From NCBI GenBank assembly GCA_040510375.1, contig JBEVJC010000008.1, forward strand, positions 328,683 to 392,682: 64,000 nucleotides of DNA, written 5' to 3'. The position numbers and the translations under genes were made by a program. Every line of letters begins with the position of its first letter. The stretch's first letter is position 1. Positions 35,704 through 43,462 of the stretch are shown here, piece by piece. Source of the DNA: JBEVJC01 sp040510375 (GTDB taxonomy: Bacteria > Bacteroidota > Bacteroidia > Chitinophagales > Chitinophagaceae). The notes under the pieces are model-generated. The model did not search any database. It saw only the letters and a program-made list of their open reading frames with translations, and was not told the DNA's origin.

Positions 35704-36318
35704 TCAGCGGCTGAGAACCAGTACCGACACGGTTGTAAGCCGCACCTGGTATTCCACCTGTTTTTTCACATTACCCTTTATCCGATCATAAAAAACCGAA
35801 CTGGTGATACGGGCCGGGCTACCGAGAATAATGCTGGCACCTGCATCCAGGAATCCTTGTATCATCTGGAAAACAGACTCAAATTCACCAGGTTCATAAT
35901 GCACATCACTCAGCAGAACTACCTCTGCCGTTATGGGAGGAAGTTGGTTCCAGTCGGCCCGCTCCGCAATGATATTAACTGCTCCGTTCAGGATCGCCGA
36001 TGCCTGCATGCAATCCACTGCCGGCTGGTAGATATCGCTGCACCTCACCAGCGACGCATATCTTGCGGCCAGCATGGAGGGAAGTGCCAGTCCCGCTCCC
36101 GGTTCCCATACCTCCCTTCCACTTACCAGCCAGGGATGTTCCACCAGGAAACGACATATCGCTTCGGCCGAAGGCCATACAGCTGTCCAGTAAGGTTTAT
36201 CATTACCGTTTGTGACACGATAAGCCAATTTGACCTGTTCCGGATCGGGAACCACCAACTGTATACTTTCTGAACCGAATTCATATAACTGTGTAAGAAG
36301 GCCGAATGTCTGGTCCAT
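35704..36318 (-). CDS. Class I methyltransferase, METTL16/nicotinamide-methyltransferase-like
   Basis: This 204-residue protein (ATG at 36318; a TTG at 36342 is open but unlikely) looks like a SAM-dependent methyltransferase of the group related to lysine or nicotinamide methyltransferases. It has YWTAVWPSAEAICRFLVEHP (about 43-62), the SAM motif I region with VWEPGAGLALPSMLAA, and a motif with VVLLSDVHYEP where a catalytic Asp would lie. The C-terminus ends in the antiparallel strand expected for the fold. The substrate is unknown. It is divergent from the second methyltransferase at 36398. Confidence 0.75.
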   Translation of the reverse strand: MDQTFGLLTQLYEFGSESIQLVVPDPEQVKLAYRVTNGNDKPYWTAVWPSAEAICRFLVEHPWLVSGREVWEPGAGLALPSMLAARYASLVRCSDIYQPAVDCMQASAILNGAVNIIAERADWNQLPPITAEVVLLSDVHYEPGEFESVFQMIQGFLDAGASIILGSPARITSSVFYDRIKGNVKKQVEYQVRLTTVSVLVLSR

Positions 36319-36397
36319 AAAAACAAAGTTCCGGAAAAGCAAGGTCTTTTCTGCAGCATCACCGGGGCGTCGGCACTGAATCTGTTATTTTTGCAGC

Positions 36398-37087
36398 ATG
36401 CCAGATCCCTTAGGCCAGGCCATTTCCGATTTCTATTTTAAAAATTCACCCGGACGTTTATGGATCCACAATAAATACGGGGAGAAAGAAGAAATGCCGG
36501 TAGATATTTATTTCCGCACTTACCAGGACATGCCCTTACTGGAACAACTGGCCCTCAACTATTGCCAGGGTTCCGTACTTGATATCGGTGCGGGTGCCGG
36601 TAGCCACGCCCTGTACCTGCAGGGACTCGGAAACCCGGTGACCGCCCTGGAAATCTCGCCCTTGTCGTGCGATGTTATGACCCAACGGGGTGTTAAAAAT
36701 GTGGTCAATGCAGATATCATGAGCTGGTCGGACCAGCAATTTGATACCATTCTGATGCTGATGAATGGCATCGGGTTGAGTAAAAACCTGCAGGGACTTA
36801 AATCATTGTTACAACATTTGTCAAAGCTGGTTCTACCCGGTGGACAGTTATTGTTCGACTCTTCAGATGTTGCGTATCTGTTTGATTCAGACATTCCACA
36901 GGGCAGGTACTATGGTGAAATTGACTACAGGTATACCTATAGAAAACTAAACACGGAATGGTTCTCCTGGTTATATGTCGACTACCCCACACTCAGCCGG
37001 GTGGCGGTTCAAACAGGCTGGAAGATCGAGCGGTTGATGGAGGACGACCACTACCAGTTCCTGGTCAGACTCACCCGCAATAATTAA
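36398..37087 (+). CDS. Class I SAM-dependent methyltransferase
   Basis: This is a 229-residue soluble methyltransferase. Motif I is CQGSVLDIGAGAGSHALYLQ (about 55-74), followed by VTALEISPLSCDVMTQRG (acidic residue binding the SAM ribose) and DTILMLMNGIGLSKNLQGLK (motif II region). LPGGQLLFDSSDVAYLFDSD is the post-II strand. The overall pattern is Methyltransf_25/11-like. Small molecule, lipid or nucleic acid could be the target; nothing in the neighbourhood decides this. It lies 33 bases upstream of the RRM gene on the same strand. Confidence 0.85.
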   Translation: MPDPLGQAISDFYFKNSPGRLWIHNKYGEKEEMPVDIYFRTYQDMPLLEQLALNYCQGSVLDIGAGAGSHALYLQGLGNPVTALEISPLSCDVMTQRGVKNVVNADIMSWSDQQFDTILMLMNGIGLSKNLQGLKSLLQHLSKLVLPGGQLLFDSSDVAYLFDSDIPQGRYYGEIDYRYTYRKLNTEWFSWLYVDYPTLSRVAVQTGWKIERLMEDDHYQFLVRLTRNN

Positions 37088-37120
37088 AATAAGTTCTGTA
37101 CTTTTACCAAAACTCCCAAC

Positions 37121-37696
37121 ATGAAGATTTTTGTAGCCGGGCTTCCTTACGACCTGGACGACGCAGAGCTTGAAGAAATTTTTGAAAAATTTGGTAAGAT
37201 CATTTCCGCAAAAGTGGCAATGGACCGTGAGACAGGTAAGAGTAAAGGATTCGGATTTGTTGAAATGCTGAATGAAGCGGAAGCTAAAGATGCTATCGAA
37301 AGTCTGAATGATCTCTCGCTCGGGAAGAAGCCCCTTGTAGTGAAAGCTGCTGACGAACGTCCTGGTGGCGGCGGCGGCGGTGGTGGTTTCAACCGCGGCG
37401 GTGGCGGCGGCGGATTCAATCGCGGCGGCGGCGGTGGTGGAGGTTATAACCGCGGCGGCGGTGGTGGATACAACCGCGATGGCGGCGGCGGCGGTGGATA
37501 CAATCGTGACGGCGGCGGTGGTGGAGGATACAATCGCGATGGCGGCGGCGGTGGATATAACAGGGACCGTGGTGATGGAAACAGTGGCGGATACAATCGC
37601 GACGGCGGTGGATACAATCGCGACCGTGGCGATGGTAACAATGGAGGTTATAACCGCGACAATACCGGCGGTTTTAACCGTGACCGCGACAGATAA
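37121..37696 (+). CDS. RRM RNA-binding protein with glycine-rich NRGG/NRDGG tail
   Basis: This is a cytoplasmic RNA-binding protein of 191 residues. Residues 1-82 form one RNA-recognition motif: RNP2 is KIFVAGLP at the start and RNP1 is KGFGFVEM at about 45-52. Residues about 85-185 are a low-complexity tail with repeats of the form YNRDGGGGG, NRGGGGG and NRDRGDGN, similar to RGG boxes. Such proteins are cold-shock or RNA-chaperone-like in cyanobacteria and Bacteroidota; that role is inferred. The DNA encoding the tail is a degenerate GGCGGCGGTGG repeat array. A strong terminator follows 25 bases after the stop. Confidence 0.93.
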   Translation: MKIFVAGLPYDLDDAELEEIFEKFGKIISAKVAMDRETGKSKGFGFVEMLNEAEAKDAIESLNDLSLGKKPLVVKAADERPGGGGGGGGFNRGGGGGGFNRGGGGGGGYNRGGGGGYNRDGGGGGGYNRDGGGGGGYNRDGGGGGYNRDRGDGNSGGYNRDGGGYNRDRGDGNNGGYNRDNTGGFNRDRDR

Positions 37697-37721
37697 GATA
37701 AACACATAAAAAATTATAGTT

Positions 37722-37768
37722 AAATGCGAAGCGAAATGATGATCATTTTCCCTTCGCATTTTTTTTGT
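37722..37768 (+). terminator. Intrinsic terminator after the RRM gene
   Basis: Ten-bp outer stem (37722-37731 with 37753-37762), an inner inverted repeat, then eight T residues. Confidence 0.9.
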
Positions 37769-37834
37769 GGCAGTGGAATTCTCAGGCACGGATTTTATAA
37801 TTATTAATGATTGAATAATCTTAAAACAAAAGAT

Positions 37835-38284
37835 ATGGCAACAAATAAAAAACCAAAAGAGGAACCACCCACCAGTATTGAAATGCCGGATGTCAGTGAT
37901 ATTCCAGGTCAGGAACATGTGCATCCTCTCCGGTTCCGCGAGATGGAAGACACCACTATATCATCGTCGGATGAAGAAGGCGATGGCCTGCTCGACGAAT
38001 TGAATGGTGATGATGATGAACCATTGACAGATGGGATAAATGATCTGGGTGTGGAAGAAAGAAAGGCACTTCGCAGGTCGGGTCAGATCGTGAACGCAGA
38101 GACAAAAGATATGGATGAACTCCGGCTGGATCGTACAGATGGCGAAGATCTGTTAAATGAGAGCAGTAATCCGCTTGATTATGGCGAAGACCTCGATGTT
38201 CCGGGAAGTGAACTGGACGACAGTGATGAGGAACTTGGTGAAGAAGATGAGGAAAATAATGCTTACAGCAACCCTGATCTTTAA
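37835..38284 (+). CDS. Small acidic hypothetical protein
   Basis: I do not recognise a family. This 149-residue soluble protein (ATG at 37835; a TTG at 37811 is open) is strongly acidic, with Glu/Asp runs such as SSSDEEGDGLLDELNGDDDE (about 43-62) and DDSDEELGEEDEENNA near the C-terminus. It begins with a short basic patch (MATNKKPKEEPP). A central segment with GVEERKALRRSGQIVNA could be a helix. It is probably disordered in large part. A terminator hairpin follows immediately, so the gene is real and monocistronic. Acidic proteins of this sort occur in related genomes, without known function. Confidence 0.65.
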   Translation: MATNKKPKEEPPTSIEMPDVSDIPGQEHVHPLRFREMEDTTISSSDEEGDGLLDELNGDDDEPLTDGINDLGVEERKALRRSGQIVNAETKDMDELRLDRTDGEDLLNESSNPLDYGEDLDVPGSELDDSDEELGEEDEENNAYSNPDL

Positions 38285-38306
38285 GGAAACTGTATTCCCG
38301 TTTTAT

Positions 38307-38332
38307 AATCCCTGATATCCGGGGATTTTTTT
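38307..38332 (+). terminator. Intrinsic terminator after the acidic protein gene
   Basis: Seven-bp stem with one G-U pair (38307-38313 with 38320-38326), then TTTTT or more. Confidence 0.8.
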
Positions 38333-38515
38333 ATGGAATAACTTTCTCAATGCGGGGCAGTATTTACAACAGCTGTTAAAACATTTACGTTCTAATTACC
38401 TGAACATCATGCATATGCTGCAAAAGATGGAGGATTATTAACATTGAAAACTTATCTGGCATTTTTTCTGTTTTACCGTCGTTGAATAAATCAGTTAAAC
38501 ACTAAATCCAGAAGT

Positions 38516-38941
38516 ATGAAAAGTAATATGAAATTGATGTTTGTTGGTGTGGCAATGGCCGGACTGATGACAGCATGTAAACAAAAAGGAACCGAGATGA
38601 CAAAATCGGGAGCCTACAAGGATACGGTCGGCCTTGCCCAGTTCCAGCAGGAAAAAGCGGAAAAAGAACGCAGAGCTGCAGAATATAATTCCGCACCTGT
38701 CAGAACAGTCAGGACCACCACCAACCAGCCAGTTACCACCACACAACCAGCTGCCCGGAAGAAAGGTTGGAGTAAGGCAGCAAAAGGTACAGCCATCGGA
38801 GCCGGATCAGGTGCAATACTTGGTGCAGTGATCAATAAAAAGAACCGCGGCGTAGGTGCCGTTGTGGGTGGCGTTGTCGGCGGAGGTGTTGGTTATGGAG
38901 TTGGTCGGTCCAAAGACAAGAAGGACGGTCGTGTACAATAA
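38516..38941 (+). CDS. Glycine-zipper lipoprotein, YMGG-like
   Basis: This is a small envelope protein of 141 residues. It begins with a lipoprotein signal (MKLMFVGVAMAGLMTACKQK, lipobox Cys at about 21). A charged, threonine-rich linker follows. The C-terminal half is a glycine zipper with GTAIGAGSGAILGAVINKKN and VGAVVGGVVGGGVGYGVGRS (about 90-132), which can insert into or span a membrane. The arrangement resembles Rick_17kDa/YMGG-type surface proteins; the function is unknown. It ends one base before a strong terminator. The 231 bases upstream hold the previous terminator and no other gene. Confidence 0.8.
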   Translation: MKSNMKLMFVGVAMAGLMTACKQKGTEMTKSGAYKDTVGLAQFQQEKAEKERRAAEYNSAPVRTVRTTTNQPVTTTQPAARKKGWSKAAKGTAIGAGSGAILGAVINKKNRGVGAVVGGVVGGGVGYGVGRSKDKKDGRVQ

Positions 38942-38976
38942 AAAAAAGGAGGGACATTGTTCCTCCTTTTTTATTT
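38942..38976 (+). terminator. Intrinsic terminator after the glycine-zipper gene
   Basis: A-rich/T-rich stem with GGAGG/CCTCC core (38942-38953 with 38961-38972) followed by ATTTTT. It begins immediately after the stop codon. Confidence 0.88.
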
Positions 38977-39016
38977 TTATACAATAGTTAAACCAACTTC
39001 ATTTTAAATCTATTGT

Positions 39017-39580
39017 ATGGGAGATCCAAAGTTGTTTATGATTTTACTGGGTGCCACAGTCCCGGGACGTTTTACTGAGCAACACGATATTTTTTTCGGG
39101 ATCGCCTCCCATATTAATGAGCTCGTTCCGGAAATCAAAAATTCCTGGCCCGGAGCTAAAGTACATATCGATGCCTGGCGAACAGTAACACAGGTAAACG
39201 ACTTTCAGATAACTGTGGTTCCGGGGACTGATACTCCGCCAACCGGGTTTGGTTTATTTTTTATAAACCTCGGCGGATATAAAAAAAATGAATTCGACGA
39301 GTTCCATTACAAGGTGCTGAGTGTGGCAACCGATAAGGGTGCTGCAATCCGGGAGTCGAAACAAACAAGCTTTTATAAACATGTGGGATTCGAATCTGCT
39401 ACTTCACATATTGATGACAAATATGGAGTGGATGTGGACGATATTTATGAAATAGCTGATATTCTTTCACCCGTATTTAAAAGTAAATTCAGTCTCCGGA
39501 TCATTCCCCGGCCAGGTGAAGATGATACGGTTCATCTTGGATATTTCAAACTTGACAAACTGGAAGCGATTACTTTTTAG
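39017..39580 (+). CDS. DUF1543-family protein
   Basis: This 187-residue soluble protein has two similar alpha/beta halves beginning KLFMILLGATVPGRFTEQHD and then GLFFINLGGYKKNEFDEFHY (about 83-102). The LG-A/G-x(n)-EQHD and NLGGY-x-x-x-x-FDEFH patterns are those of DUF1543, a family with no established activity. No signal peptide or membrane segment is visible. It is 48 bases upstream of the lipoprotein at 39629 on the same strand. Confidence 0.82.
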   Translation: MGDPKLFMILLGATVPGRFTEQHDIFFGIASHINELVPEIKNSWPGAKVHIDAWRTVTQVNDFQITVVPGTDTPPTGFGLFFINLGGYKKNEFDEFHYKVLSVATDKGAAIRESKQTSFYKHVGFESATSHIDDKYGVDVDDIYEIADILSPVFKSKFSLRIIPRPGEDDTVHLGYFKLDKLEAITF

Positions 39581-39628
39581 CAGGTTGGTAAACATCCTGA
39601 TTTTTTTAGAAGGTTTAATTTTACTGTT

Positions 39629-40498
39629 ATGAATCTCCGACCGCTTATGTGTACGCTTTATGCAGTCATGCACCTTGGTGCCTGCAGTAACAAGAACGAG
39701 GTTCTGCCAGCCGATCCCCCATTTGCAAAGATTCCTACTACCCAAAAATTATCTACGCAGTTTCCTGAGGTCTCCGGTATTGCACCCTCATTCACGCAAA
39801 ACGGTCACCTCTGGATGATGCAGGATGGCGGTAATCCGACCCGGATCAGCCTGGTTGACCGGTCGGCCTCACTGGTGCGTCATGTATTCCTTAAAGGGAT
39901 TACAAACCGCGACTGGGAAGACATGATTATCATGCGTAATCCGGGTCAGAATGTAACCGAGATCTACATTGCCGATATCGGCAACAATAATGCAGTACCA
40001 CAACAGCCGGCGATTTACCGCTTCAGGGAACCGGCAAGTTCCACCGATACGGTGCAGGATATTACAAGTATCCTTTTCACCTATCCCGACGGCCAGCATG
40101 ATGCAGAAGCATTCCTGGTTGATCCCGTTACAATGGATATTTTTATCCTGACAAAAAAAGAATCCCGGTCCAGAATCTACAGGATCCGGTTTCCCTATGC
40201 TGCCAATGGTCCGGCCGAATTTGCCGGAGAACTCCCATACAATACAGTAGTAAGTGCGACTTCCAATCAGCAGGGCACAGAGATCCTGGTAAAAACATAC
40301 GCAGGAATTTATTATTATAAACGTGCTGCCGGTGAAACCCTGTTGCAGGCACTACTGAAAACACCGGAATCGCTGGCATACCAGATGGAGTTGCAGGGAG
40401 AATCAATTTGTTTTGGAGCTGAAAACCAGGGCTTTTATACCATACCGGAAATGCCATTACAGGGCGACCAGTTGCTGAGTTTTTATAAAAGGAATTAA
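39629..40498 (+). CDS. Hypothetical lipoprotein, possible beta-propeller
   Basis: I do not recognise a named family. The 289-residue protein begins with a probable lipoprotein signal (MCTLYAVMHLGACSNK, Cys at about 19). The mature part is strand-rich, with repeated blocks such as SGIAPSFTQNGHLWMMQDGG, NRDWEDMIIM, YIADIGNNN, HDAEAFLVDPVTMDIFILTK and YRIRFPY. The DWEDM and IGDN-like motifs resemble secreted esterase-like or SMP30/NHL-type propellers of Bacteroidota. A phytase- or gluconolactonase-like role is conceivable but not supported. No terminator is evident downstream. Confidence 0.65.
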   Translation: MNLRPLMCTLYAVMHLGACSNKNEVLPADPPFAKIPTTQKLSTQFPEVSGIAPSFTQNGHLWMMQDGGNPTRISLVDRSASLVRHVFLKGITNRDWEDMIIMRNPGQNVTEIYIADIGNNNAVPQQPAIYRFREPASSTDTVQDITSILFTYPDGQHDAEAFLVDPVTMDIFILTKKESRSRIYRIRFPYAANGPAEFAGELPYNTVVSATSNQQGTEILVKTYAGIYYYKRAAGETLLQALLKTPESLAYQMELQGESICFGAENQGFYTIPEMPLQGDQLLSFYKRN

Positions 40499-40610
40499 AA
40501 TTCCGGTGCACAAGCTTAGTCACATTTTCTGCACATTCCGGATGTACCCACCTGCTGAATGTCTTATCTGTACTGCATTTGCGTAGATTTATCAGCGATA
40601 AATCACCGTT

Positions 40611-41747
40611 ATGCCAGTCAGATTTTCCAGATTCACCGTCGTGTTTTTTATTCTCTTCCTGTTAACCATATCAGGTGCCGGTGCTCAATCTGTAACCAAG
40701 ATAAAATGGGGAGCGAACACCATGTTCGCGGGAATTGAAGTCGGATCAAAAGGCGTCAAGATGAGTGTTGTTGAACTGAAGAAAAAATCGTTCAGTGTGG
40801 TGAAGGACACTTCGGTTAATACCGACTTTATTACGTTCTCCACACAGTCGGCCGATGCAACACTTGATGGCCTTGCCGGATTATACAATGCGGCCCTGAC
40901 AAGCTATGGTATTCCGTCCGGCAGGATCTATACCGTTATCAGCAGCGGTGTAAAAATGCAGGCAGATAAAGATAACCAGCAACAGCAGATCGATAAACTG
41001 ATCGGTGGCTTCCGACAGCGGATCAACGAACCCGACCGGAAAGTAGAAGTAGTGGATGTAACACAGGAGGCAAGATTATCACATCTTGGTATTGTGGCAC
41101 CTGCACTCCGGTATACCACCTTCCTGATTGATATCGGAAGCGGTAACAGTAAGGGCGGATATTTCCCGCTTGGCAATACCAGTAAGTTTAAACTCTTCCA
41201 GTTAAACTGGGGAACAAAGACCGTGGCCAATGCAACGGAGAATCGCACAGATGAGTATGACCGGACCATCACCAACTATTCGAAGCAATTGGGTCGTGTG
41301 TTGAATGTGATCGAATCTGAAGATCTTATTTATGCCATCAACGCCAGTGGTGCATACGCCATGAGCGACCATATTGCATTCAGTGGGGGGATCTCATGGG
41401 CCGTGGCTACACTGCTGCACCCGGAACAGCTGGATCAATCTGCCGTATCGGTAACATTTGCCGAAGTGATGGCGTTCAGCGACCAGCTGGTAAAGGATTT
41501 TAAATCCCTGTCCGATACTTCCATACGGAGAAGCAACACAAAGATTACAGATAAAGGGGCCGCGGCACGGGAGATCAAACGGGTCCATGCAGTGTTTGAC
41601 CAGCGTTCGCTTATTGCCGGTACCGGTTTATTATTAAAAATAATGCGCCAGTTTTCCTCGGTGTATGAAAGCAAACAATTTATACTGATAAAAAACGGGC
41701 AGGTTGGTTGGATCTCTGCCTATATTGACCAGCAGACGGAAAACTGA
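40611..41747 (+). CDS. Secreted Ppx/GppA-like actin-fold protein
   Basis: This 378-residue protein has a clear signal peptide (hydrophobic stretch with FFILFLLTISGAGAQ, cleavage near residue 26). The mature part follows the motif order of Ppx/GppA phosphatases: FAGIEVGSKGVKMSVVEL (phosphate-1, with Glu in place of the usual Asp), TQEARLSHLGI, TFLIDIGSGNSKGGYF (phosphate-2), WGTKTV, NASGAYAMSDHIAFSGG (adenosine-like) and QRSLIAGTGLLLKIM. The cytoplasmic homologue ppx is at 16521. An extracytoplasmic location for this fold recalls eukaryotic ecto-apyrases. Activity is unproven, and the phosphate-1 Asp-to-Glu change may mean altered chemistry. Confidence 0.7.
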   Translation: MPVRFSRFTVVFFILFLLTISGAGAQSVTKIKWGANTMFAGIEVGSKGVKMSVVELKKKSFSVVKDTSVNTDFITFSTQSADATLDGLAGLYNAALTSYGIPSGRIYTVISSGVKMQADKDNQQQQIDKLIGGFRQRINEPDRKVEVVDVTQEARLSHLGIVAPALRYTTFLIDIGSGNSKGGYFPLGNTSKFKLFQLNWGTKTVANATENRTDEYDRTITNYSKQLGRVLNVIESEDLIYAINASGAYAMSDHIAFSGGISWAVATLLHPEQLDQSAVSVTFAEVMAFSDQLVKDFKSLSDTSIRRSNTKITDKGAAAREIKRVHAVFDQRSLIAGTGLLLKIMRQFSSVYESKQFILIKNGQVGWISAYIDQQTEN

Positions 41748-41761
41748 TCTGTCATGGGGCA

Positions 41762-41794
41762 TAAAAAAAACCGTCACGACTTTGCCGTGACGGT
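41762..41794 (-). terminator. Intrinsic terminator after the DEAD-box helicase
   Basis: Nine-bp perfect stem (41770-41778 with 41786-41794). On the minus strand it is followed by eight T residues. It lies between two convergent genes. Confidence 0.9.
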
Positions 41795-41818
41795 ATTGGT
41801 GAGACTTCTGCAAAAAAA

Positions 41819-43075
41819 TTATGCGCGGCGCTGTGAAAAAGTCCTTCCGGGCTTTTTGCCACCTGTGCGCCTGCTACCGAAGCTGGAAGATGCAGCAGAT
41901 GCTGCAACTGCAGGACGGTTAATCTCGTGCATCAGTGGAACATCATAAGGATGGCCGCTGACAACCGGGATTTTTTTATTGATCAGTTTCTGGATATCAC
42001 GCAGGTAAATTTTTTCTTCATAATCACAGAACGAAAAGGCGATACCATTTGCTCCTGCCCTTCCTGTACGACCGATCCGGTGTACATAGGTTTCAGGTAC
42101 ATTGGGAAGATCAAAATTGATCACATGGGTCAGTTCGTCGATATCAATACCACGGGCAGCGATATCTGTAGCCACCAGGATACGTGTTTTCCTTGCCTTG
42201 AAATTACTCAGGGCCGACTGGCGTGCGTTCTGCGACTTGTTACCGTGGATAGCTTCCGCGCGGATTCCGGCCTTGGCCAAACCGCGGGCAATCTTGTCGG
42301 CACCGTGTTTGGTTCTCGAAAAAACCAGCGCAGTACCAATCGTATTGTCCTGCAACAGGTGTACGAGTAATGCACTTTTATTCTGCTTTTCCGAATAATA
42401 TAAATGTTGCTGGATTGTTTCAGCGGTTGATGATACTGGCGTCACCTCTACTTTCACAGGATTGTTAAGCAGTATGTTCGACAACTGCTGGATTTCCGGA
42501 GGCATGGTAGCCGAGAAGAACAGCGTTTGACGTTTAGCCGGTAATTTGGCGATAATACGGCGTACATCATGTACGAATCCCATATCCAGCATACGATCGG
42601 CTTCATCGAGTACGAAATATTTGATGTTTTCAAGCGACACATGCCGTTGATTCATCAGATCCAGTAAACGACCCGGAGTGGCAACAAGGATGTCGACACC
42701 ACGGCGAAGCGTGGCAACCTGCGAGTGTTGTGATACACCACCGAAGATCACGGTATGGTTTAATCCGAGGTATTTACCATATGCCTGGAAACTTTCACCT
42801 ATCTGGATCGCAAGTTCGCGTGTGGGGGTCAGGATCAGGGCACTGATGTTACGGCGACCGGCAGGTTCATTAGAAAACTGCTGGTACATCAGTTGTAACA
42901 TTGGTATAGCGAATGCGGCAGTTTTTCCGGTTCCGGTCTGGGCACAACCCAGAAGGTCTTTATGTTGTAAAATTGCAGGAATTGCCTGTTCCTGTATTGG
43001 TGTAGGCGTTGTATAGCCTTCATCGCTCAAAGCCCTAAGCACAGGCTCGATGAGCTGTAAATTGTTAAATGACAC
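41819..43075 (-). CDS. DEAD-box ATP-dependent RNA helicase, RhlE-like
   Basis: This is a cytoplasmic RNA helicase for ribosome assembly or mRNA unwinding. The GTG at 43075 gives 418 residues starting SFNNLQLIEPVLRALSDEGY, the canonical Q-motif region; an ATG at 43129 would add 18 residues lacking family character. Motif I is AQTGTGKTAAF, Ia is LTPTRELAIQI, II is VLDEADRMLDMGF, III is FFSATMP, and VI is HRIGRTGRAG. The basic C-terminal tail (RRTGGKKPGRTFSQRRA) fits RhlE-type proteins. A strong promoter at 43211-43242 leaves a leader of about 130 bases with a marked hairpin, suggesting post-transcriptional control. Confidence 0.93.
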   Translation of the reverse strand: MSFNNLQLIEPVLRALSDEGYTTPTPIQEQAIPAILQHKDLLGCAQTGTGKTAAFAIPMLQLMYQQFSNEPAGRRNISALILTPTRELAIQIGESFQAYGKYLGLNHTVIFGGVSQHSQVATLRRGVDILVATPGRLLDLMNQRHVSLENIKYFVLDEADRMLDMGFVHDVRRIIAKLPAKRQTLFFSATMPPEIQQLSNILLNNPVKVEVTPVSSTAETIQQHLYYSEKQNKSALLVHLLQDNTIGTALVFSRTKHGADKIARGLAKAGIRAEAIHGNKSQNARQSALSNFKARKTRILVATDIAARGIDIDELTHVINFDLPNVPETYVHRIGRTGRAGANGIAFSFCDYEEKIYLRDIQKLINKKIPVVSGHPYDVPLMHEINRPAVAASAASSSFGSRRTGGKKPGRTFSQRRA

Positions 43076-43101
43076 TTTTGAAAATTTGATTATTAAATAC
43101 G

Positions 43102-43141
43102 GTAAGGCTATCAATGGGAATTGATACATTACCTGCCTTAC
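43102..43141 (-). promoter_or_regulatory. Structured 5' leader of the DEAD-box helicase mRNA
   Basis: Outer 7-bp stem (43102-43108 with 43135-43141) and inner 7-bp stem (43109-43115 with 43120-43126) with a 4-base loop, in the untranslated region between promoter and the GTG start. The alternative ATG at 43129 lies in the bulge. Helicase mRNAs often have regulated leaders; the role here is inferred. Confidence 0.5.
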
Positions 43142-43210
43142 GTTAAGCCATCACGGCGTTTGAGTGGAAGATCACAACAAAAACTAGAAGAGCACTAACA
43201 TACAGAAACA

Positions 43211-43242
43211 CAAAAGTAGTGTAAATAATGCTGAAAATCAAA
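43211..43242 (-). promoter_or_regulatory. Promoter of the DEAD-box helicase
   Basis: On the minus strand TTTG (43242-43239) and TACTTTTG (43218-43211) are separated by 20 bases, a full match to the Bacteroidota -33/-7 consensus. Confidence 0.65.
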
Positions 43243-43462
43243 TTAAAGACAGGATTATCCAGTCACGCCCACCTGTTAATGCCTGTTTTTACCCAATGGA
43301 TTTCAAAGGAAAATGGTGTTTGAACAGGGTTTTCCAGGAATTCTTTTAGCCAGGACCTGTTACTGGTGCGGGGTTCCGATACCAAAGTTGCTAAATCGTT
43401 TTTTTCTTTTCTTAAATAACAGGTTTCCTGTAAATTGTCTGCAAATTGTAAACAAGGATCCA
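43243..43462. other. Upstream region of the first GMC gene
   Basis: No gene is seen here. The frame of the GMC gene is open back to 43313 but the added residues have no GMC character. Small inverted repeats with ACAGG/CCTGT (for example 43425-43438) recur, and may be regulatory. No exact TAnnTTTG box is found on the plus strand. Confidence 0.4.

Noticed and set aside
36971..37924. Long minus-strand frame of 317 codons opposite the RRM gene, with Ala/Val/Thr/Ser-rich repeats
   Set aside because: It is the antisense shadow of the glycine-rich repeat array; the RRM gene has conserved RNP motifs, and the antisense peptide has none.
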